Below, in pieces: positions 1 to 11,158 of a stretch of DNA of 64,000 bases (positions are counted from its first letter, which is position 1; the number at the start of each line of letters is the position of its first letter). A program made the position numbers and the translations under genes. The DNA is from Ifrita kowaldi. Lineage: Eukaryota; Chordata; Aves; Passeriformes; Cinclosomatidae. The stretch spans positions 429,631 through 493,630 of the forward strand of contig VZRS01015024.1 in the NCBI GenBank assembly GCA_013398055.1, read 5' to 3'. The notes below the pieces were generated by a model. The model worked only from the letters and a program-made list of their open reading frames with translations. It had not been told where the DNA came from and searched no databases.

Positions 1-379
1 GCTCACATACTGACACAATGGAACAATCATTGAAAATTTTAAAACTCTTGCCTGCTTGGGCAATGTATACAACACAGATAACTGCAAGAGTCCCCTATCC
101 ATACTGGCCTGAATATTTTACAACAAACACCTCCCACTGCCTTTATCAGTATATTCTATACAAAAGCTAATTTCTTCATTATTAAGCATTTAATGAAAGT
201 CAAATTACCCTAAACCAGAGCTGCTGGATCTTTTAAACTGATATTTCAAGTATAAAATACACATGGCTTTCACAAGTTTATGATCCATTGAACTGAGGAG
301 AAAGAACACACATATCAACTCACCAGCTTTAAAACTTTGCCATGAAAGCCTAAAAGGAAAATATTAGCTTTGTACAAAC
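1..379 (-). other. BICC1: BICC1 intron 9 (partial, donor side)
   Basis: This is the intronic sequence just downstream (in transcript sense) of exon 9. It begins with the donor GTTTGT, read on the minus strand from position 379. No coding match to the next expected BICC1 segment (starting SVIVKSVERN in the human protein, from memory) is present, so the next exon lies before position 1. Nothing else is recognisable here. Confidence 0.9.
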
Positions 380-511
380 CTTGCTTGGTTGCTTTGGCTT
401 AGGCTTAATGCTTATGAAGACATCTAACTGCTCCATTAGCTGGGTTATAAACTGTGGTTCTACTTCAATTTCTTCCTTCATATCAAACATGAGCACGAGG
501 GGAAGGCAACC
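380..511 (-). CDS. BICC1: BICC1 exon 9: second KH-like domain
   Basis: A 132-nt exon of 44 codons in phase 0-0, reading GCLPLVLMFDMKEEIEVEPQ at its start and ending IKPKPKQPSK. BICC1 is a cytoplasmic RNA-binding translational regulator, known from the family to recruit the CCR4-NOT deadenylase and to form SAM-dependent granules. This segment (residues 287-330 of the part seen here) starts the KH-like domain after the last canonical KH. It lacks a GXXG loop, so it is expected to be structural and not to grip RNA in the standard way. The acceptor is TTTCTTTTCAG and the donor is AAG|GTTTGT. The match to human BICC1, from memory, has only conservative changes (EVEPQFITQ against EVDPQFIAQ). This is the last exon in the window, so the protein is truncated here by the window edge and not by mutation. 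Confidence 0.97.
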
Positions 512-1797
512 CTGAAAAGAAAGGCACAAAAATTCCCAGCACCTGTAACTGACCATTTTCCCATGAAAACGTTAGCAATAAACTGAACTGTAGACATTGT
601 AACATTTACATGTCATGATGCAAGGAAATTTCTGTAAGTTCAGAAAAAATAGCAAGGATGAAATTTTAGGGAAAGCCATTTCCTTGTATGCAGGAATACG
701 GGTGCATCTTCCTGCCCTGGGAAGGACAGGAACAAACAGCTTGGTAGCACAAGGGTGAAATGATTTACTGAATATTTGACATTCCAGTCTGCACACATGC
801 ACCCTGAGTAGTTATTTATACAGACTTAGAGGTGCCTGGAAGATTCAAATTCAGAAACCACTATTACTTATTAAATCAGAACCAAGTTTTGTCAGGAACT
901 GATGGCAGAACACTCATACTAAAAGCCTCTTGTTAAACTATTTGAAATAAGGATACACACTTCTATAAAATCCCTCTAAGTCACCATTGCAAAAGTCTTA
1001 ACTTTTACCTTTCTCTTCCCCATTCCAGGTCAGCTACATAAATATTTTCTAGTGATATGGATAACACCTGTAACACACTTGAAATACTAAAGCTTTAGAG
1101 CAAAAACCCCCCAGAGCTGAATGGTCCAGTCCTCCCACGTTTTGTCCATTAATATTCACATATATAAAAAATGTGGACATACATTAGTACTTAAATAATG
1201 GCTAAAGGCTCCTGTGAAGCTTAAAGACCAATATACAAAAAATCTCTACAAATAATGATATCCACCACCAGAGCTATTTTTATAAAAGGCCTCATGGAAT
1301 TGTGGCTATGGTACTATAAAGAAGGTAAGACTGCAGAATGAGTAATTATTTCCTATGGTTTCTCAATTTCATTGAAAACTTGCCTACATGGGAACTAAGC
1401 AATTCCTGACATTTTCGCTCAAAAGAAACCTATTTACCTGTCAAACATAGAAAAGGCAGGTTGGCAAAATAAAACATAACCTGTCACCCAACACCCACAG
1501 AACATTTCAGAAATCTGCCTCTACTCAGAGGCATATTGGTACTGTAAATTAAAATCACTTATGTGATTTATATTACCAAGGTTATTTTCCAAGTCATGTT
1601 ACCAGAGATTACAAATATTTTCAATAACTACAAACACTGACAAAACCCTGACAAAAACTGAATCAGCTGTTTGCAGTGTGAATAGCAATCCTTCCTCTCT
1701 GTGGCTAATTTACATATGACTTGTAAACACATGCAGAGTGAGCATATTTCCTGTGATCTGGCAATTTTTTCACACGAGTTTCACTGAAAGTATTTAC
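512..1797 (-). other. BICC1: BICC1 intron 8
   Basis: A 1,286-nt intron bounded by the exon 8 donor (ATG|GTAAAT) and the exon 9 acceptor (TTTCTTTTCAG). Open frames inside it are short, lack homology I recognise and are not framed by good splice sites. No repeat or RNA gene was seen. Confidence 0.93.
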
Positions 1798-2049
1798 CAT
1801 GAGATATTGCCTGGCAAGACAGACAGACTCAATTGTGCCCTGGAGGTAGACAGTGGATTTCTTCTGTGGGTTACTAGGGTCAGGGAAGTGGATCTGAGCA
1901 CCAGTCCTCTGCATGATATGTTTGATGTTGCTGCCATTTCGACCCATCATAAAGAGATGATGCTGTGCTGCGATGTCGAGCTGTGTGCTCACAGGGATTG
2001 CAGAGGCCAGGCTCCCAGCCAGGTGTTCCAGGAGCATGGCTGTTCCTTC
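1798..2049 (-). CDS. BICC1: BICC1 exon 8: canonical KH domain with GRNG loop
   Basis: A 252-nt, 84-codon exon in phase 0-0. It starts EGTAMLLEHLAGSLASAIPV and ends with ...SVCLARQYLM before the donor ATG|GTAAAT. The acceptor is CTCCTGTTCCCCCCAG. The first ~15 residues finish the preceding KH-like domain. From IPVSTQLDIAAQ onwards it encodes a canonical KH fold: strand, helix, the GXXG loop GRNG (in MMGRNGSNIKHIMQ), second helix, then AQIHFPDPSNPQKKSTVYLQ strands. It occupies residues 203-286 of the part seen here. This domain is called KH2 or KH3 depending on the nomenclature. GXXG loops in this family contact RNA, including target 3'UTRs such as those reported for Adcy6, Pkd2 and Dand5. The loop is intact, so RNA binding is expected to be functional. 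Confidence 0.98.
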
Positions 2050-2968
2050 CTGGGGGGAACAGGAGAAACCAGTGAAACAGTGCTCACAGGCACACAGGAC
2101 AACATCTCAGATTGCTTCCTCGCATGTCATACGCTCCACAGGCAAGATAAAGAAAATATTGCTGGGTTTAAAACCAGGATTGATTTGTTAAAGGTAACAA
2201 ATGCACTAAACTCTACCCACTGCTCCCATTTTATGACCAAATGCAGCATTTAATTGCCACTCTGTAAAAGGCAGTAAGACAGTGCCACATGGTTTGGTCC
2301 CAACAGACCTTCTGTGGCCACGCAGGCAGCTGAAGTCAATAAAGATTTATCTGGGTAGGTACACTTGCAAAACTTGCCTTTCAGTGTTGGGCTCAGATGT
2401 TCTTACTGGCTTCAGATACACCCATCTGGGACTGGATCAATCTCTCATACTGCCAGTTCCTAACAAGAACACTTTTTTACTTTATTAAGATGAACAGGCT
2501 CCTGGCAGTTCCTCGCCTTGACTGTCATTCACATCTCCCAGTGCTGGATTCGCAAGACCAGCTTTATTGACTAATTGGGCAACTTCTAGAGTTATTTATT
2601 TGTGTGCATGGGAAGAGCTCAGCATGAAGAATTTGAGGTGGGAAGTGTTTTTGTTTGCATTGTTTTTGAATTAGAAGATGGGTAAGATCAGCACACATTC
2701 CAGAATTGCTGGAAACCTGAACAAGTGCGCAGGAGTTGAACACCAGATGAAAACCTTACCACAAACAATGCTAAATCCTAAACTCGAGACTATTTTCTAT
2801 GCATTTTTGCACTTCATCTATATCAATTAAGTATAGGAAAAAATTCAAGCCCTCAGGGTTTGCAAGTGATTATTCAATAACATGTACTGATGAGGCAGGA
2901 TATACCATCTTAGACATCTAAATTCTAAATATACGGCGTTCAAAAACCTACTTAAGAGCAGAGATTAC
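2050..2968 (-). other. BICC1: BICC1 intron 7
   Basis: A 919-nt intron between the exon 7 donor (AAG|GTAATC) and the exon 8 acceptor (CCCCCCAG). Plus-strand open frames overlapping the exon 8 end are antisense shadows. Nothing else is recognisable. Confidence 0.93.
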
Positions 2969-3163
2969 CTTCACAGCACTAGTGTTGTTTTGTGACCCTC
3001 TGACAATGACTGTAGCACCATACATTCGAGAGCGTTGTTTGAAGGAGACTGAAATGTTGTATGTCTGACATATGTGCTGAATGGTCGGAGAATTAGGATC
3101 TGGGATGGGCTGGAGAATTCCAGCAATAGGCAATTCAAACATGAGTACCAATGGAAGCAGCTC
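2969..3163 (-). CDS. BICC1: BICC1 exon 7: first KH-like domain
   Basis: A 195-nt, 65-codon exon in phase 0-0. It reads ELLPLVLMFELPIAGILQPI at its start and ends RGSQNNTSAVK. The acceptor is TACTGTTGTAG and the donor AAG|GTAATC. It encodes most of the KH-like domain lying between the two canonical KH domains (residues 138-202 of the part seen here). In place of a GXXG loop it has PDPNSP followed by TIQHICQTYNISVSFKQRSR. Such KH-like domains are known in Bicaudal C proteins and are thought to help structure and oligomer or partner contacts more than direct RNA grip. The domain continues into exon 8 (EGTAMLLEHL). Differences from human, from memory, are few (PIPDPNSPTIQHIC against PVPDPNSPSIQHIS). 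Confidence 0.98.
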
Positions 3164-4011
3164 CTACAACAGTAATGAAGAGCAGATATTGGAAACCAGA
3201 GCCATGCACACTAAAAATGCAACGATTTTATTCCTCAATCATAAGGTACTGGTCAGCAATGATTAAACTGACATAACACATCTTCTGCCCAGATCAATAA
3301 AAATATTAAATATAAAAATATATCATCAATAAAAATATCGTACTGTCACTTGGAAAAAGGCACCTCTTTTTCCAGGGATACTAGAGCGGGGTTTTTTCGC
3401 GTAGGCTTTTTTGAGTTTTGTTTGGTTGATTTTTTTTTTCTCCAAAATAGCAGGAGCATTTGGAACAAGGTTGTGTGACATGTCAGGCTAAAAAATTGCA
3501 GTGAGCTTTTGGTAGTTTATTTGATTTTTTTCATTATCCATTCCAAAATACATGTAAGAGTTGAAACTAGAAGGAAAAGATAGAAAATAGCTACAAGTGG
3601 AGAATGACACTGAATTATTTACACAAAATACACATGAAAATGGATAAAATGTAAGAAGCAGCAATTGCCTTTCCCAAGTCATAGATTCACATAGGATGCC
3701 TGAGCTTCCACAGGCCATCTGTGGTGGGTAAGTAAAGATATAACTTTCTACACAGCATGGAATTAATTTACATCTTGCTTAGAGTGCAGATTTCATGTTC
3801 AAGACCCACCTTGGGCTTGTTAAAAATTCAGCCAGAATGTGAATCACTGTTATAATACCCTGAGCATATTTCTCATATGGATACTCACATTTGTTCCTAC
3901 ATTTCTGCTGTCACTACACAGAGGCAGACAACCCTAGGGTTCCCAAAACTACACGTTTTTTTTCCCTGTCAGGTGTTTTCAAGGGGACACTACAATGAGC
4001 TAGAGCATTAC
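3164..4011 (-). other. BICC1: BICC1 intron 6
   Basis: An 848-nt intron between donor CGG|GTAATG and acceptor TGTTGTAG. It holds a T/G-rich tract on the plus strand (about 3391-3442) and a twice-repeated ATCAATAAAAATAT motif near 3293-3340. No gene is seen. Confidence 0.93.
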
Positions 4012-4065
4012 CCGAATTCTGACTCTTGCAGACTCCACTCCAGCTGGCTGTCCTGCAATAGACAC
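4012..4065 (-). CDS. BICC1: BICC1 exon 6: 54-nt mini-exon closing the GKGG KH domain
   Basis: A short exon of exactly 18 codons in phase 0-0, VSIAGQPAGVESARVRIR. The acceptor is TTGCTCTTCCAG and the donor CGG|GTAATG. It supplies the third beta strand and C-terminal helix of the KH domain begun in exon 5 (residues 120-137 of the part seen here). Without it the KH fold would be incomplete, although reading frame would be kept if it were skipped. It is identical to human BICC1 as I remember it. It was identified by looking for the missing segment between exons 5 and 7, and both splice sites fit exactly. Confidence 0.96.
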
Positions 4066-4997
4066 CTGGAAGAGCAAGAATATAGAAAATATTGGATCAT
4101 ATTTTCAAATGAAGCATGGAAAAGTTATTCAGATAGCTATGCTCTCCTTAAAAAAAAAAAAAAAATCAACACTTATTTCACACCTGGTGACATCCTAACT
4201 GTTCTCTAAACTCTAGCTGAGAACTACAACCAGTATTAAAAAAAATTATCTCTGCATGTTACAGCATCTTAGATTACACGTTTAAGCAACTAGAAAAAAA
4301 GGATACATCAAATAATACTGTGGTATAGGTCAAATAATGGAACTACTACTGCATACATGTGTCCAAATGCTAATTTTCAACAACTGTTCTTGAATGTTTT
4401 GAAATTACTGTATTTTGCTCAGCAGCCATTAGGATGCACAAGAGGGAATTCTAAGGATGAGAGACATGAAAGTAAACATTCCACCAATATTAGCACTAGG
4501 AAAGATGTACAATTCAGGCTCAATGACTTATTCTAATAAAGTTGAACTCTTACAATAGGACATTCATTTCTGCTGGCTATCTGCTAAGTTTAGTCTTCAA
4601 CTAAGTTACACCATAAGCAAAAAGCACCAAAAAAATCAATCAACATGCTGAATAAGTCATGTGTTGAACAGGGAAAAAAAAAATTACAAAAGCAGATTTT
4701 TTCCTACCACTTCTCTACCATTCACACTAAGTTGTTGACTTCCGTATGCGCAGAGTAATTCTAGCTTAAAAAAATTAAAATGATTCATGAGCCATCACAA
4801 ATTGTTTCCATCTGTTTTTAAAGATTTGCTCACTTAGGAAGCTCTGTGCTTTCCACACTGAGTAAATACCAAAATCTATTTCCCTGAACATGAACACACC
4901 ATCCCCAAAAAACCCAAATTTGACCAGAGATGTTTAGAAATGTTTTATACTCTCAGGAATTACAATACAAATGAGCTCAGTATTAAACAATACTTAC
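4066..4997 (-). other. BICC1: BICC1 intron 5
   Basis: A 932-nt intron between donor CAA|GTAAGT and acceptor CTCTTCCAG. It contains an A-run of about 16 on the plus strand near 4149-4164 (a U-run in the transcript). No gene or transposon is recognised. Confidence 0.93.
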
Positions 4998-5156
4998 TTG
5001 GTTGCTTTTCTCTGCTTGATTGTTCCTATTTGAGTCTGGAAAATGGATATGGCATCCCGTTTCCTCCATCACTTTTTTAATATTATTGCCACCTTTACCT
5101 ATCACGTGAGAATGTTCTGTATGCGAAACATCCATCTTCAGGGTTACCCGATTGCT
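4998..5156 (-). CDS. BICC1: BICC1 exon 5: canonical KH domain with GKGG loop
   Basis: A 159-nt, 53-codon exon in phase 0-0, starting SNRVTLKMDVSHTEHSHVIG and ending RNNQAEKSNQ. The acceptor is TTGATTTCCAG and the donor CAA|GTAAGT, a near-perfect consensus. It encodes the bulk of the classic BICC1 KH domain: HSHVIGKGGNNIKKVMEETG contains the invariant GXXG loop (GKGG) between the two RNA-facing helices, followed by the CHIHFPDSNR strand. It covers residues 67-119 of the part seen here. This domain is called KH1 by domain databases and KH2 in part of the literature. The loop is intact, and the segment appears identical to human as remembered. Confidence 0.98.
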
Positions 5157-6324
5157 CTGGAAATCAAGCACCCACGCTTAGACTTGGGCACAGCACAACC
5201 CGAGTATTTAAGTTTTTAAGAGTAATGTAACTTCAAGAATGACACTCAGAAGTATATTTCCAAAGTATTTTTGCCATTGAGTAACTTCTACTCAAGGATG
5301 AGGTTTTCAATATGAATCAGTTGGATGGTAATTCGGTCTTGTTTCCTTTCTAGTGAGGGAATAACGTGGAGATAAACAGCCCGAAAGATGCATCTTCAAA
5401 AAATGTCTAAGGCGTTTAAAATACCCCTGAACTTTCATCAACAGTGACTTAAGTGTCCTTTTGCAATTTATTCTAATTTCTTTTAATTCTGTGTTCTTTC
5501 AACTGAAGCCACGCACCCCTGTTTGATCTGAAAGGATCACATTATGAAGACACTGCAAATCAAAGCCATGGGAACAAGTAACAGTGTTTTTTGTTCCTCA
5601 AATTTTTTTGGTACATGAATTTTTTAAATACACAAACACTGCCTACAGCTATTCTTAAAAGCTCTATTGTTAACAGCCCATAATAATGTTGTTAACAGTT
5701 GTTCAAAAAGTGGTGCTTATCACTTGAGTGTTCCTTTTGGCAATCTGCTCAGAGAACCAGGAGGGTGCCATACAACCACACAGGAGCCATACACAGTGCC
5801 CCAAAAGGGCTGCTGAGGAATGAAAGTAATTTCTGATGAACAGAAGACACCCCTGGCCAAAATCTGGAAGTTTTAGAAATTCTGGTCCTGATGTTTCAGA
5901 GTGTAAGAATTAGGCAACAGTTAAACTTCAAACTGCATAAATGCTGCTAAAATTGAGTCTCAAACAGGAACAAAATTTCAGGTTCTCTGAAGTGGTTGCA
6001 CAATCTACTGCTTACAGTGAAGCTGTATTTCAGATTTTAAAGAAAAACCCCAATTCAATGAACCAACCACTTATGCTTTTAGCCATATGGCTGGAAATAT
6101 TATTTCTATATAATTCAGAGATGGAAAAGCTGCTTTAAGCAAGTATTTTCTTGCAAAATGTTTGAATATGTGGGTATACACCAATATCAACATCTGCAAG
6201 GCATATATTGGAGATTTTGCTTCAGAGCGTCCATAAATACCTTCTCTTGAAATGTGCCTATTAAAGAGACCAATGTCACCACAAAATTAGGGGCTAAGGT
6301 GTCATTCTAAGAAATTTTTCTTAC
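5157..6324 (-). other. BICC1: BICC1 intron 4
   Basis: A 1,168-nt intron between donor AAAA|GTAAG and acceptor GATTTCCAG. It includes two TGTTAACAG motifs near 5668-5703. No gene is recognised. Confidence 0.93.
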
Positions 6325-6404
6325 TTTTGTGTCCAAGACAGACATGATTTTCTCTTTTGCTTCTTTAACGTTTTCTTTTTTTCCAGAAACCTTAATATGG
6401 GGAT
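6325..6404 (-). CDS. BICC1: BICC1 exon 4: end of the first, N-terminal KH domain
   Basis: An 80-nt exon that completes the split codon G|AT (Asp) from exon 3 and then reads PHIKVSGKKENVKEAKEKIM followed by SVLDTK. It is phase 1 on entry and phase 0 on exit. The acceptor is TTTCTTTTATAG and the donor ACAAAA|GTAAG. It encodes the last strand and C-terminal helix of the N-terminal KH domain (residues 40-66 of the part seen here) and the short linker to the GKGG KH domain. It is highly Lys/Glu rich, as in the family. It is too short to stand out as an open frame and was found by homology and splice sites. It lies 23.5 kb downstream of exon 3. Confidence 0.96.
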
Positions 6405-9018
6405 CTATAAAAGAAATAAACTTGTAAGAAAAATACAGTAAAGTATCTATAAAAAAATTTCCTCACTGCTCAAATAAATTTGAGCCCATTATTTATAATC
6501 CACCGATAAACTGTAGCACCACAGCCTTTGGGATTCAGCTGAAGACCAAATGTCTTATTCCATCCCTTCAGCCCCACAATTAGGATTACCAGATGAATCT
6601 AGAGAACCAACTTAAAATAGATAGAAATCCAACTCCAAATGTATATCACGGTACCATAAACATTGTCTGCAATACAATTATGCAGCTAAGCCATCAGGTC
6701 TTTTCAAACAAAAAGTAACAGTGGACAACTCAAAGCTTTTTGGCAGCCCACCCAACTCAAACCCTCCCTCATCATCACTTCATTATATTTAATTAGTCTC
6801 TAGATGCAGTTCTAACCTGGCATTAAAGGTGTCTCCACCCAGAGTTTTCTGATTGCAGTTATCAAATGAAATTTAAATGAGACTTTAATAAAACAAATCG
6901 CTGAAGTGTCAAGTACATAAATTAGCAGGAACACCAGCTGAGGGTGGGTTTTGACCAGTGAGATCTAAAATTTTGATTCTACAGCCCACTTGGTTTACAT
7001 GATGACTTTCAGACCATTGCCCTTAAACAACACAAGACGTTAGGCTGAGCTCCCAGGTGCAGTTCTGATCCCATAATATACACCTGGTCAGAAAGTACAG
7101 ACCCGATTCTGGAACTAAATCAAGTATCAATTACTCCAAGTGTGAAAATCCCACATCAGCCAGTTTAGCAGCACCACCTGGTGTCCAGAAGCACGAAGTG
7201 CCACAGTGCAAAATTACTGTCAAAACATTAAATGTAAGTTCAGTTAAAACAAACGAAGAAATGCCCAGCTACCACCCACATTTCTTATTAGTAGAAACAA
7301 GGGTATGATATTACAGGTGATGCCTCTTCCCCCTGTTCTTGAGTCATCTGTCCTATTGCAGTGACTTTTTCTCCTGTGGTGCCATGGACCGTTCCCAAAA
7401 AAAATTCTCAACCCTCTTCTGGCTCTTGAATTAACGTAATTCATTATGCTAGACAAATACATGCATCTTAGGGAATATAAAAGTAAATCTATTCTCAATG
7501 GCAGGAGAAAACAGCTGTAACACAACATATCTGCCTTTCCCATCATCTCAGGGATTGAAATCACTTCCCTACTAAAGAAATGTCAAATAATACAACTTTA
7601 GGTTCTAAACGTGTTCTATTCAGTTGGAAACTGAAACTCGTAAGTCATGCCTGGATACTCTTTTCATTCCAACAGTAAAAATAAGCCTCTAGTCTTTACC
7701 ACTGAGAAGTTCTGAGCCCATGCAGCTGGGGATACAGAAACACTGAAGGAACACAGGATTCACTGCCAAGTTTCATGAAAGTCAAGAAAAATGCAGCATT
7801 TTGAGTTTTGAGAAACAGATACATTTTATTTTTCAAAATGGAAAAACCGTAGTCACAAAAGCATCGTACACACATAGAATCTACGGGAGCTTCAAAAATC
7901 TGCTGCTTCAGCCTTTCACAATGGAGCAAAGTAAAACAAAAACCCAGCAAAACAGTCTTAAGGGCAAATTTTCTTCTCTTTTTTAAGTTGACAGGAAGCC
8001 ATGTGGTTCTAATGTGTTTAAGCTGTGAATGACATTTGAAGTGGATGTTGCAGTCAGAAATTCCCAGAAGCAGATTCTAGCACACTGTGTGTGCTCCAAG
8101 TGCTCTTTAGATGCAACCAGGAAAAACACAAGGCCAGACCACCACCACCACAGTGGAGCTGCTTTTCACATATCTGCAATCATCGTATTTAAATACACAT
8201 TTGATTATACGTAGGAAAATTACCTGAAATCAAGCCTGGCATCCTATTAGCACCAAAGGAGATTACTATCATTCCATAATACTATTTGCTTACCCATGGG
8301 TGAAAATACAGTTCAGAATACCTATTTTTCCATTTCTCATCTCAGCTGGACACCTCCTTTCTGTTGATACTGACAGCTTCAGCCAAACATCCTGTATTTC
8401 TACACTTATTGTTTATTCTTTTTAGATGAAAAAAGCTCAGTTGCTCACTTTAAAAACAAAACCTAAGAAGAACCCACAAAGCAAGACAGAATCCACTGAT
8501 GCCAGTGATAATTCTAAAATATGCTACCAAATCTTTCAAAATTGATCTTAAGTACCCTCTCCTTACTTCATTTCTTCCCAAGGACACAGTGGTTGGAAAT
8601 GGAAATGAAGCAGGTCAGTTTAAGTTAAAGAAATTCTTCCTTTGAGAGTTGTTCACTCTTTCCTTCAGTGAAACACTATTTAAACACAACATCCTCATCA
8701 AACTCTGCCTGAAAAGAGTTACTTGTAACTAAAAGGTCTCGAAGTATTTGAACTGGACTTACATGAGTTCAAAGCACATGGAAACTATGTATGATCTGCT
8801 GGGAAACTCAAGAGGTACACAAATAACAATCAACAAACAGATCATGTCAGGGATCAATTAAAAATTAAGAGACACAATTAGATTATAATAACCTGATTTT
8901 CTGTGTATTACAGGAACTAAATTTCTTAATATAGCTGTGGAATCAAACAGCTTGTTTGTTTTGCAGCTGATTCCATGGATTAACAGCTACATTTAATTTA
9001 GAAAAAAAAAAATCCTGC

Positions 9019-9040
9019 CTTGTCTTAGTACTAAGACAAG
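9019..9040. repeat. perfect 22-bp palindrome
   Basis: The half-site CTTGTCTTAGT is followed immediately by its exact reverse complement ACTAAGACAAG, with no spacer. The flanks do not extend the symmetry. Function is unknown. It could be a chance palindrome, a cruciform-prone site or a dimeric protein site. Confidence 0.9.
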
Positions 9041-11105
9041 ATTCCTAGTTGGATAAAGCTCTACATTTAAAATTTGAAATACCTACAGGTGCAATGGCAG
9101 CAATGCACTGTCAAAGCCCCCAGAAATATCCCTGGCACACTCAGAAGCGTGAAGAGGATCGTCAGGCACAGAATTGTAACAAGTGTGATGTGTGTCCAGT
9201 ACTGACAGTGCAGGTAAGCACAAACTGGCACCCCAGTCGTTATCTACACTGATCCACGTGGCCACAGCACCTGCACTGCCTGGAAGGAAACCACCCACTG
9301 AACAAGGCCAGCCAATTCCCACAGAACTGGCTCTTGCTGCAGCTGGGGCCACAACAATCCCCCTTTTGTCCAGGTGATGCTACGTCATTCCTCATCCCTA
9401 AGGAACACCTAAGTTTGATACCTGCTTTTACTGAGGGGAAAAAAAAAAAATCACACTTTTTTTTTCAGCTCCTGAATACAACTGGAAGTATACTTCATAT
9501 AAAATTAGAGAGAGAGCAAAGAACAGGTGCCTACCATAAATAAAGACATGAGACACCCCAGCTCTGCAAACTATTTGCAAACACAGAACAAAGGTTTCAG
9601 AAGAGGTCTGTGTGCTAGAAGCATATAAGGCTTTAACACTTTATTTGAAGTGTAGTATCAGACCCTGGAAAAGGTTTTAACTCTTAAGAAACAACATGTT
9701 TAGTGTCTTGCAAACTATTAAAAATGCCATTGTATAGTAAACCACCTTTTCCATCAGTTTTGAAGGGCACTATATTTTTCTTTAGGAATGGGAAAAAAAA
9801 AATTAATTTTAACAGGCCTTTCCCCACCCTTCTCAAGAATGGAGGAATATTTACATAGAATAGAAAGCTGAAGTTACACAACAGACACTGCTGGAAATTT
9901 TTCTCAACAGTCTTCATTTTGCCAGACTCCTGCCTTCAAGTGGTCTTTTATTGCTCCTATCCTCAAATTCCTCACTCCACACTTTGGCAGAGTTTCACCT
10001 CCTCAGTCTTTGTCCACAGCTGTACCAGCAAGCCTCCAGCTCTATTGCTACTATTGTGTGTGACACTTCAGCAAACAAAATAAAATTCCTCCAAGCAAAA
10101 ACATGTTTGTGCCAGTGCAAATGCATCTACACCAACTCTTGCCAGGCAAGAAATATTTCAAATAATTCAGCCATTTAACTGTGTTGGCCTCTCCTGCAGT
10201 CTAATGTACATTTAATATCTGGGGGAGCTCTTCAGACCACAGCTATGCATCCAGCTTGTTTACAGGACGAACAGCCTTGACTTAAGCAACACAAATACCA
10301 CCACTCTAAAAATAGCCAGACAACTGGGCAACACCAGGGCAGATGACAGTCATTCCTAATGAGTGGCTGATTAAGATCTGAATAGCCCAAGAGTGTTACT
10401 GAACTTGAGCCATTCAAACAAAAAGACAAAAGAGACCCAGCATTTTTAAGGGACAAGTTATGAAAGTGTCTGACCCAAAAGTACCAGCAAACACACACTA
10501 AGCAATCTGAGAAGTTAAAATAAAAAGAAAAAAATCCAAATTAACACAAAGAAGTTGGTATGTTCTCATCTGAAAGGGCAAGTACATTGGTCACCCTACA
10601 ACAAGATGAAGAAACATAGACCTATAAAACAAGTGAAAAAAGGTCAAGTAAGGCTTCCTATTAATATGGAAAAAAGGATACTTGAATTGAAACAATTTAC
10701 TTAATGTTCTTAAATTAGGAAATACTGCGTGTACAGTTTTAGGAGTGGCTATTCACTCACCAAAGTAGGTGACTGGTAACAGCCAAGACAGACTTGAAAT
10801 AGGGTCAAACTATTGCCATGGAAAAGCAACGTTAAGGCTAAAGGCAGGCAGCAAATGCTCAGGAGTAAGGGCACATGCAAAGGAGCTCGATTGAATAATC
10901 AAGTGAATTCGTCACTTGGGCACTTGGTGCTGTTGGCTTACCAGCTTAAAAGAATCCTCACCCTCTCTCCAACACAACTCAGGGCACTCACTTCTCTTCC
11001 TGATGTCTAAACCACAGAAGGAAAAAGCTACACATGTATTAAGGCAGAAAGCAATGAGCCATTTCCTACTGCAGACTCCTGAGTATCCTCAGAGATACCA
11101 CTCAA

Positions 11106-11158
11106 CAACAACATGTGGGTTTTTTTGTGTGGGGCTTGTCTTTTTTCTTGTTTTTTAG
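11106..11158 (+). repeat. G/T-rich low-complexity tract
   Basis: The plus strand is a run of T and G with short G-runs (TGTGTGGGGCTTG, then TTTTTTCTTG). In the BICC1 transcript it is C/A-rich. One of several similar tracts in this gene. Confidence 0.7.

Noticed and set aside
1738..2253. 171-codon plus-strand open frame
   Set aside because: It is antisense to BICC1 exon 8 and runs into intron on both sides. The coding evidence is on the minus strand.
4149..4164. A-run as a possible retroposed mRNA tail
   Set aside because: The sequence before it is intron 5 adjacent to exon 6, with no duplicated target site or processed-gene homology.
9087..9213. Plus-strand segment between CCTACAG and GCAG|GTAAGC, possible antisense exon
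   Set aside because: The acceptor has almost no polypyrimidine tract, no partner exons are visible and the open frame is not distinctive.
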